Source: Rubrivirga sp. (GTDB lineage Bacteria > Actinomycetota > Actinomycetes > S36-B12). Taken from it: 39,585 nt of DNA. The notes under the pieces are model-generated. The model did no database searches. It saw only the letters and a list, made by a program, of their open reading frames with translations, and was not told the DNA's origin. Each line of letters starts with the position of its first letter. The first letter of the stretch is position 1. The position numbers were made by a program, and so were the translations under genes. This document shows positions 34,062 through 39,585 of this stretch, piece by piece. Location: the NCBI GenBank assembly GCA_002729215.1, contig PBTV01000036.1, forward strand, positions 23,009 to 62,593. The letters run 5' to 3'.

Positions 34062-35813
34062 GTGAACGTCCTGCGCATCGCCCTAGGCCAGGTGAATCCG
34101 ACCGTGGGCGACTTGGAAGGCAATGCCCGCCTGATTCGCCAGGCGGCCGCCGACGCTGCCGCAGGACAGGCGGATCTGCTGATTTTTCCCGAGATGGTGC
34201 TCACCGGATATCCCGTCGAGGATCTGTTACTACGCCCGTCCTTCCAGCAGGCATCCCGGCTCGCGATGAGCGCCCTCGCCCGCGACATTGCCGACGATGG
34301 GTTCGGGGACCTCACCTGCCTGATCGGCTACCTCGACCACAGCGATGACGATGACCATGCCGATACGGTCGGGCGACCCCGTGGGGGTCCGGTGAATAGC
34401 GCCGCACTCGTTCATCGTGGCGCCGTTCTGGCCCGATACGACAAACACTTCCTGCCCAATTACGGCGTCTTTGACGAGGCTCGGTATTTCGTGCCCGGCG
34501 AGGAACCCTTGGTGTTCGAGATGCACGGCCACCGTGTGTGCGTCGGCATCTGCGAGGACTTGTGGAGGCAGGGAGGCCCGGTCCAATGGGCCCGGGAGTT
34601 CGATGCAGACTTGTTGGCGGTGTTGAACGCATCCCCCTACGAGCGGATGAAGGACGATCGACGGCTAGAACTGTGCGTCGAGCAGGCCCAGGCCAGTGGA
34701 TCGGCCGTCGCCTACACCAACATGACCGGAGGGCAGGACGAACTCGTCTTCGACGGTGACTCGCTCGTCGTAGATGCTGCGGGGCAGCTTCTGCAGCGAG
34801 CGTCTCAGTTCGATTCCCAGATCGTCTTCGCTGACCTCACGGCAACACGCGTCACACCGTCGTCGCGTGATGACGTACACGTGTCGATTCCTGCGTCGAG
34901 CACGTCGACACGCGAGCGTGCGCCACTGACTCCCGCCCACACCTCGCGATTCGATGATTCCGCTGAGTTGTACGCCGCGCTGCGCCTGGGACTGGCCGAC
35001 TATGTGAACAAGAACGGTTTCACAAGTGTCCTGCTCGGACTCAGTGGTGGGATCGACTCGGCGTTCGTCGCCGCACTCGCGGTCGATGCTCTGGGTGCTG
35101 ATCGAGTGTTCGGGGTCGCGATGCCGAGTCGCTATTCCTCGTCCCACTCGGTGCAGGACGCGTACGACCTGGCGGAACGAACTAGTCTGACGCTGCGCGA
35201 CGTGCCTATCGGCCCGATGTTCGACGCCTTCCAGCCGAGCTTGCACCTCACCGGGCTCGCCGAGGAGAACCTGCAGGCCCGCATTCGGGGCATGGTGTTA
35301 ATGAGCCTGTCCAACGCCGAGGGGCACTTGGTGTTGGCGACCGGTAACAAGAGCGAGCTGTCCGTCGGCTACTCCACCATCTACGGCGACGCGGTCGGTG
35401 GCTTCGCACCCATTAAGGACGTTCCGAAGACGCTGGTGTGGGAGTTGGCGCGGTGGCGCAACGAGCAGGCTGAGTCCGCTGGGTCCAGCGGGCCGATTCC
35501 GCCACGATCGATCACCAAGGAACCATCCGCGGAGCTCAGCCCGGACCAGAAGGACTCCGACTCGCTTCCCGACTACCAGGATCTCGACAGCGTGCTCGAG
35601 GCGTACGTCGGCGAGGACACAGGCGCGTCGGAACTCGTGGCCGCCGGCTTTGACGCTGCGCTGGTCGAGCGCATCGTGCGCCTGACGGATGGCGCTGAGT
35701 ACAAAAGGCGCCAATACCCCCCGGGAACCAAGATCGGGGTTCGTGCCTTCGGGCGCGACCGTCGACTACCGATCACCAATCGGTGGCGCGAACGCCCCGA
35801 GTTGGACTCCTAG
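34062..35813 (+). CDS. nadE: Glutamine-dependent NAD+ synthetase
   Basis: A 583-residue two-domain enzyme. The N-terminal nitrilase-type glutaminase has LLIFPEMVLTGYP (Glu), ARYDKHFLPNYGVFDE (Lys) and Cys164 in VGICEDLW; the C-terminal synthetase has the ATP loop SGGIDS at 328-333 and ATGNKSELSVGYSTIYGDAVGGFAPIKDVPK. It uses glutamine as ammonia source to convert deamido-NAD to NAD, so it competes with other glutamine users encoded beside it. Its stop codon and that of the exporter gene overlap in a shared CTAG. Confidence 0.96.
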   Translation: MNVLRIALGQVNPTVGDLEGNARLIRQAAADAAAGQADLLIFPEMVLTGYPVEDLLLRPSFQQASRLAMSALARDIADDGFGDLTCLIGYLDHSDDDDHADTVGRPRGGPVNSAALVHRGAVLARYDKHFLPNYGVFDEARYFVPGEEPLVFEMHGHRVCVGICEDLWRQGGPVQWAREFDADLLAVLNASPYERMKDDRRLELCVEQAQASGSAVAYTNMTGGQDELVFDGDSLVVDAAGQLLQRASQFDSQIVFADLTATRVTPSSRDDVHVSIPASSTSTRERAPLTPAHTSRFDDSAELYAALRLGLADYVNKNGFTSVLLGLSGGIDSAFVAALAVDALGADRVFGVAMPSRYSSSHSVQDAYDLAERTSLTLRDVPIGPMFDAFQPSLHLTGLAEENLQARIRGMVLMSLSNAEGHLVLATGNKSELSVGYSTIYGDAVGGFAPIKDVPKTLVWELARWRNEQAESAGSSGPIPPRSITKEPSAELSPDQKDSDSLPDYQDLDSVLEAYVGEDTGASELVAAGFDAALVERIVRLTDGAEYKRRQYPPGTKIGVRAFGRDRRLPITNRWRERPELDS

Positions 35814-37462
35814 GCCTCTGACTCGCGCGGCTTGTCTGCCGGGGGTTCGCTCTTAGTCGGGACAGGTATGTGGGGTAGGCCGAAGCCGACGATGAGTGCG
35901 GCGATGACGACGACGGACGCCGAGATGATCGAGGTCACGTGGCTAGCAGCGAGGAAGTCGGCATAGGCAATGGCTGTCAACGAGTCGATGACCGCCTCGG
36001 GGACACCGGACTCGGCCGCCGAGGTCAGCACCTGCTGGGTCGCCACGATGGACTCGCTCGCTGCGGCGAACGCTCCCTCAGGCAGCGCCTGAGAGGCGTC
36101 GTCGGATAGTTCGGTATTGCTCGCCGCCAGGTTCGCCGCGTACTGGGTAGCGAGCACGGTGCCCACGATCGCTACCCCCAGAGCGCCACCGACTTGCCGC
36201 ACCGTGTTCTGCACAGCCGAGCCCGCCCCGGCCCGGGCCAATGGCAGAACGTTTTGCATCACCGTGGAGGCCGGAGCGATGACCAGGCCGATGCCAAGCC
36301 CGAAGAGGAAGAAGCCCCCCAGGAGCAGCCACAAGGGCGTGTCGATCTGAACGAAGACCAGCGCGGTCAGAGCGAAAGCAACGATCACGAGGCCACTGGT
36401 CATCACCGCTCGATAGCCGAATCGTGCGACCGTCGTCGCACTTCGGGGTGCGGCAAGGAGTTGTCCGACGGCGAAGGGGATGAAGCACAGTCCCGCTGTC
36501 AGGGTGTCGAATCCGCGCAGAATCTGCAGGTAGAACGGGAGCGTGAAGGTGATGCCCGTGAGGGCGAAGAAGGCCAGCGACACGGCCGCGATACTGATGG
36601 CGTACCCACGGTTGCGGAACAAGCTCACATCGAAACTCGGATGGTCGCTTCGATACTCCAGATACAGGAACAGCGCGATGACGGCGATGCCCGCGACCAT
36701 CGGACCGAGAACCATCGCATCGATCCACGTGCGGGTTTCGGATGCGTGGATGATTCCGTACACCAACAGGACCAGCCCGACGATCGACAGCACGAGCCCG
36801 AGCACGTCCAACTTTCGCCCGTCGGGGTTCCGCGTTTCCGGAACAACCCTCCAGATAGCGAACAGTCCGACGGTCACGATCGGCACGTTGATCAAGAAGA
36901 CCGATCCCCATGCGTTTCCGGTCAGTGGCGCGAACCATTGGGGGTTCTGCAGCAATGCTCCACCCAGAACAGGCCCGAGGGCCACGGCCGCTCCCACGGC
37001 GCCCGCCCAGGTGCCGATCGCTCGTCCTCGCTCGTGAGGGGGAAAGACGACCGTGATGATCGCCAGCGTTGTCGGCAACACAGCAGCGCCGCCGATGCCC
37101 ATCACCGCTCGAAACCCGATCAACATCTGCGGCGTCGAGGCGAAGGCGCAGGCTGCGGAGGACAGACCGAACACGATCAAACCCACGACGAGGATGCGCT
37201 TGCGTCCATACCGATCGCCGAGCACTCCCCAGGTGAACAGCAGAGCTGCAAACACCAGGATGTAGGAATCCACCGCCCACACCAGCTCGCCCTGGGTCGC
37301 TTCCAGTTCGCTCTGGATGGTTGGCAGCGCGATGTTCAGAATCGTGTTGTCGAGAACGACGACGAGCAGGCTGACGATGAGAACGCTGAGGATCGCCCAA
37401 CGCCGGGGGTGTCCCTCGCCTGAGACCATCCAGCGATCGGCGTCTTCGGACGCGGGCTGCAT
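35810..37462 (-). CDS. MFS transporter, DHA2 (14-helix) family
   Basis: A 550-residue membrane protein with about 14 hydrophobic helices. The start VLDNTILNIALPTI (motif of DHA2 proteins), GVLGDRYGRKR loop, RAVMGIGGAAVLPTTLAII and GPVLGGAL are typical of proton-driven multidrug exporters. A long hydrophilic loop precedes the last helix and a charged tail ends the protein. ATG 37462 follows GGAGG by 4 nt; a longer frame starting at 37522 is less likely. Substrate unknown. No regulator gene is next to it; panB is divergent. Confidence 0.9.
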   Translation of the reverse strand: MQPASEDADRWMVSGEGHPRRWAILSVLIVSLLVVVLDNTILNIALPTIQSELEATQGELVWAVDSYILVFAALLFTWGVLGDRYGRKRILVVGLIVFGLSSAACAFASTPQMLIGFRAVMGIGGAAVLPTTLAIITVVFPPHERGRAIGTWAGAVGAAVALGPVLGGALLQNPQWFAPLTGNAWGSVFLINVPIVTVGLFAIWRVVPETRNPDGRKLDVLGLVLSIVGLVLLVYGIIHASETRTWIDAMVLGPMVAGIAVIALFLYLEYRSDHPSFDVSLFRNRGYAISIAAVSLAFFALTGITFTLPFYLQILRGFDTLTAGLCFIPFAVGQLLAAPRSATTVARFGYRAVMTSGLVIVAFALTALVFVQIDTPLWLLLGGFFLFGLGIGLVIAPASTVMQNVLPLARAGAGSAVQNTVRQVGGALGVAIVGTVLATQYAANLAASNTELSDDASQALPEGAFAAASESIVATQQVLTSAAESGVPEAVIDSLTAIAYADFLAASHVTSIISASVVVIAALIVGFGLPHIPVPTKSEPPADKPRESEA

Positions 37463-37617
37463 GCATCCTCCGAACGGGCCCGGTGGGCTCCGCCGCAGGG
37501 GATCCACGAATGAAAGCCACATGCTACTCGCGGGTCGTTTGGGTCAGGTTGTCGATACGTGGCATGCTCTTCTCGTCCGGGGACTCCACACGGGAGCCTC
37601 GAGATGGGAGATTCACC

Positions 37618-38433
37618 ATGTCTCGTCATTCTTCTGTTCGGCGCGTGACGATGCGCGACCTTCAGGTGCGCACCGATAAGGGTCAGCCTTGGACCATGGT
37701 CACCGCGTACGACGCGCTCACCGCGGGTGTCATCGAGCAGGCTGGTGTCCCTACGTTGTTGGTCGGCGACTCAGCCGCGATGGTGGTTCACGGCCACGAC
37801 TCGACCATTCCGATCACGGTCGACGAGATGCTCCCGTTGGTGTCCGCTGTGGTTCGCGGCACCGAGCAGGCTCTCGTCGTCGCCGATCTACCGTTCGGCT
37901 CCTACCAAGAGGGCCCGGCGCAAGCCCTGGCAACCTCGGCTCGCTTCATGAAGGAGGCTGGCGCGCACGCGGTAAAGTTGGAGGGTGGCCACAGCGTTCT
38001 GCCCCAGATCGAAGCACTCGCAGGGGCCGGGGTTCCGGTCATCGGTCACCTCGGACTCACCCCCCAGTCGGTGAATCTCCTCGGGGGTTACCGGGTGCAA
38101 GGTCGGGGCGAGAGCGGCCAACGATTGCTCCAGGACGCGAAGGCATTGGAGTCAGCCGGTGCGGCGGCGGTTGTTCTCGAAGTGGTCCCGGCGGACCTCG
38201 CGGCCTCAGTGACCGAGGTCTTGAGTATTCCCACCATCGGTATCGGGGCCGGGGCGGCCACGGATGCGCAGGTGATCGTGTGGCAGGACCTCCTCGGTCT
38301 CACCCCGGATCCTGCGCCGCGTTTTGTTCGCCGCTACGCGAACCTGAGAGAGGTCATGGCAGGAGCTGTGTCGTCATGGGTGCACGACGTCGAGACACGC
38401 AGCTACCCGGCTGAGGAACACACGTACGCCTGA
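37618..38433 (+). CDS. panB: 3-methyl-2-oxobutanoate hydroxymethyltransferase
   Basis: A 271-residue TIM-barrel enzyme, first committed step of pantothenate synthesis. VTAYDALTAGVIEQAGVPTLLVGDSAAMVVHGHDSTI, LPFGSYQ, AVKLEGG, HLGLTPQSVNLLGGYRVQGR and TIGIGAGAATDAQVIVWQDLLGL are the family blocks, with the metal-binding Asp residues and Glu of VLEVVP. GGGAG 8 nt before the ATG. Other pantothenate genes are not seen here. It produces ketopantoate from oxoisovalerate and methylene-tetrahydrofolate. Confidence 0.96.
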   Translation: MSRHSSVRRVTMRDLQVRTDKGQPWTMVTAYDALTAGVIEQAGVPTLLVGDSAAMVVHGHDSTIPITVDEMLPLVSAVVRGTEQALVVADLPFGSYQEGPAQALATSARFMKEAGAHAVKLEGGHSVLPQIEALAGAGVPVIGHLGLTPQSVNLLGGYRVQGRGESGQRLLQDAKALESAGAAAVVLEVVPADLAASVTEVLSIPTIGIGAGAATDAQVIVWQDLLGLTPDPAPRFVRRYANLREVMAGAVSSWVHDVETRSYPAEEHTYA

Positions 38434-38478
38434 CCATCGGGCTAGCTGTCCGCTGGGATTCGGCTGACTACCAACCGT

Positions 38479-39168
38479 CTAGACGTCGGTGACTCGTACT
38501 CCGGCGTGCACTTTGTAGCGGCGATTCATCGAGATCAGGTTCGCGGTGAACGCCTCGACCTGACCGGCGTTGCGCAGACGCCCGCCGTAGATGCCGCGTA
38601 TTCCACCGATACGACCTGCAAGGGCCTGCACAGCGTCCGTTGCGTCGCGGTCGTCACCGAGAACAAGAACGTCCGTTTCGATCGAGCTCACGCTGTCGTC
38701 AAGCAACAGGACTGCGGAGATGTGATGGAAGGTGGCAACAACGGAGGAGTCCGGCAGAACCGATGCCGCCTGTTGCGCGGCGGATCCTTCTTCGACGGAT
38801 AGCGCGAACGCCCCCTGCTTGTCGAAGCCCAGCGGGTTGACGCAATCCACAACGATCTTGCCTGCGAGATCGGCGGCAAGCGATTCGAGGAGTTCTCGGT
38901 GGCCATCCCACGGCACCGCCACGATGACGATGTCGCCAAACCGTGCCGCGTCTTCGTTGCTGCCACCAGCAACCCCTGAGCCGATCTCCGCTGCGATCGA
39001 CTGTGCACGATCTGCTGATCGAGAACCGATCATCACCGACTGCCCGGCCCGCGCGAGACGTTGCGCAAGGCCGCGTCCTTGTTCACCTGTGCCACCGAGA
39101 ACGCTGACGTTCATAGCGTCGATGTTCGGTAGTTCTCGTGGATCACGTGTTCCTGATGTGGTCGTCAT
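38479..39168 (-). CDS. npdG: NADPH-dependent F420 reductase (F420H2:NADP oxidoreductase)
   Basis: A 229-residue Rossmann enzyme with SVLGGTGEQGRGLAQRLA, MIGSRSADRA (Arg typical for NADP), FGDIVIVAVPWDG, VVDCVNPLGFDKQG, VATFHHISA and AGQVEAFTANLISMNR. It moves hydride between NADPH and coenzyme F420, so the host is expected to use F420. ATG 39168 has TATTCAT just upstream, fitting near-leaderless start; ATG 39114 (MNVSVLGG) would match relatives' N-termini better and is a real alternative. Confidence 0.9.
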   Translation of the reverse strand: MTTTSGTRDPRELPNIDAMNVSVLGGTGEQGRGLAQRLARAGQSVMIGSRSADRAQSIAAEIGSGVAGGSNEDAARFGDIVIVAVPWDGHRELLESLAADLAGKIVVDCVNPLGFDKQGAFALSVEEGSAAQQAASVLPDSSVVATFHHISAVLLLDDSVSSIETDVLVLGDDRDATDAVQALAGRIGGIRGIYGGRLRNAGQVEAFTANLISMNRRYKVHAGVRVTDV

Positions 39169-39341
39169 GAGGATGAATAGTGCCAGAACAACGTCACATG
39201 CACACCATCAGTAACGCGTCAGCGCACAAAGACACGTTCGCGCATAAAGAATTGTGTGCTTGACAACGCGACACGACGACGCGAAACAACCCGTAAGTCT
39301 TTGCGTTTGCCCCCTACCTCTGTCAGTGTTTCACTAGTGGA

Positions 39342-39360
39342 CTCTGCAATAAGTGCAGAG
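39342..39360 (+). other. Perfect hairpin in the leader of the histone-like gene
   Basis: CTCTGCA and TGCAGAG pair perfectly around an ATAAG loop, ending 10 nt before the GGGAGG ribosome site. A promoter with TTGACA (39260-39265) lies about 75 nt upstream, though its -10 is unclear. It could be a leader element affecting translation or stability. Confidence 0.45.
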
Positions 39361-39380
39361 CCAACGACACGGGAGGCAAC

Positions 39381-39585
39381 GTGGCGGTCGCAAAGAAGAC
39401 TGCGCGCAAGGCGTCAAAGAAGAAAGCGGCGCCTCGCAAAGCAGCCAAGAAGGCAACCAAGCGCACGGCCAAGAAGGCAACCAAGCGCACGGCCAAGAAG
39501 GCAGCCAAGAAGCGCCCAGCAAAGCGCACCGCAAAGAAGGCAGCCAAGAAGCGCCCAGCAAAGCGCACCGCAAAGAAGGCAGCCA
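39381..39585 (+). CDS. Lysine/alanine-rich histone H1-like protein (C-terminus beyond window)
   Basis: At least 68 residues, almost only Lys, Ala, Arg, Thr and Pro, in AKKAAKKRPAKRT-type units. Such tails bind DNA nonspecifically, as in eukaryotic histone H1, chlamydial Hc proteins and the tails of actinobacterial HU. No HU fold precedes the tail here, since the frame starts directly with AVAKKTARK. GTG 39381 has GGGAGG 4 nt upstream. It would compact DNA in the nucleoid. The 3' end is missing, so length and any later domain are unknown. Confidence 0.82.
   Translation, partial: MAVAKKTARKASKKKAAPRKAAKKATKRTAKKATKRTAKKAAKKRPAKRTAKKAAKKRPAKRTAKKAA
39447..39585 (+). repeat. Tandem repeats coding the basic tail
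   Basis: Two exact 24-bp units (39447-39470, 39471-39494) are followed by two exact 39-bp units (39495-39533, 39534-39572) and the start of a third. Both lengths are multiples of three, so the frame is kept. Exact identity suggests recent duplication. Confidence 0.9.

Noticed and set aside
36194-37423. 409-codon plus-strand open frame rich in His, Gln, Arg and Glu
   Set aside because: It is the mirror of the MFS transporter; the opposite frame has transmembrane helices and family motifs, while this one has none.
39169-39380. Possible small RNA or CRISPR-like repeats in the AT-richer gap
   Set aside because: Only one hairpin and no direct repeats with regular spacing were found.

Overview
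The window is a stretch of high-GC actinobacterial chromosome. The gene content supports this: a fused E2-E1 2-oxoglutarate dehydrogenase (Kgd), the nickel superoxide dismutase pair sodN/sodX, an F420-dependent NADP reductase, an RsbW/SigF-type sigma module, and the gene order gcvT-pepA-lpd-sucB-lipB-lipA-DUF4191-RDD-glnA-glnE-glnA2-nadE-panB, which is familiar from free-living actinobacteria. Many genes start with GTG, and about eight start 6-8 nt after a TANNNT box with no Shine-Dalgarno, which points to widespread leaderless transcription. The species cannot be told from this sequence. No rRNA, tRNA, CRISPR array, transposase or integrase was seen.

Left part (1-7.5 kb): a truncated secreted fibronectin-type protein, a rhodanese and an SDR oxidoreductase; then kgd with its small DUF6104 partner; then the divergent sodX/sodN pair with a strong hairpin terminator. 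A 0.47 kb gap after sodN holds no clear gene but has a decayed-looking open frame.

Accessory part (7.6-15.8 kb): a compact four-gene operon encodes a type III polyketide synthase, an ICMT-like methyltransferase, an FAD monooxygenase and a UbiA prenyltransferase. The first three resemble the srsABC phenolic-lipid/alkylquinone set of Streptomyces. It is followed by a CadI/ArsI-type glyoxalase-fold protein, a GNAT acetyltransferase, a 27-residue candidate membrane peptide, a secreted protein divergent from a full-length heliorhodopsin, an RsbW-like anti-sigma factor with its sigma factor, and a diverged CobT-like protein.

Core metabolic part (15.8-39 kb): gcvT, pepA, lpd, sucB, a Ca2+/cation antiporter, two oxidoreductase-type genes, lipB-lipA-MOSC, a DUF4191 and an RDD membrane protein. 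Kgd, SucB and Lpd would form the 2-oxoacid dehydrogenase complex, and LipB/LipA would supply lipoate for the two SucB lipoyl domains. The nitrogen block holds two glutamine synthetases (glnA, glnA2) around the adenylyltransferase glnE. Candidate GlnR-type sites lie in front of both glutamine synthetase genes. nadE, a DHA2-type exporter, panB and the F420-linked reductase follow. The window ends inside a lysine/alanine-rich histone-H1-like gene built from tandem repeats.

The most interesting items are the polyketide-quinone operon, the heliorhodopsin locus, the leaderless-promoter pattern, the two phased nitrogen-regulator-like sites and the micro-ORF antisense to the GNAT gene.
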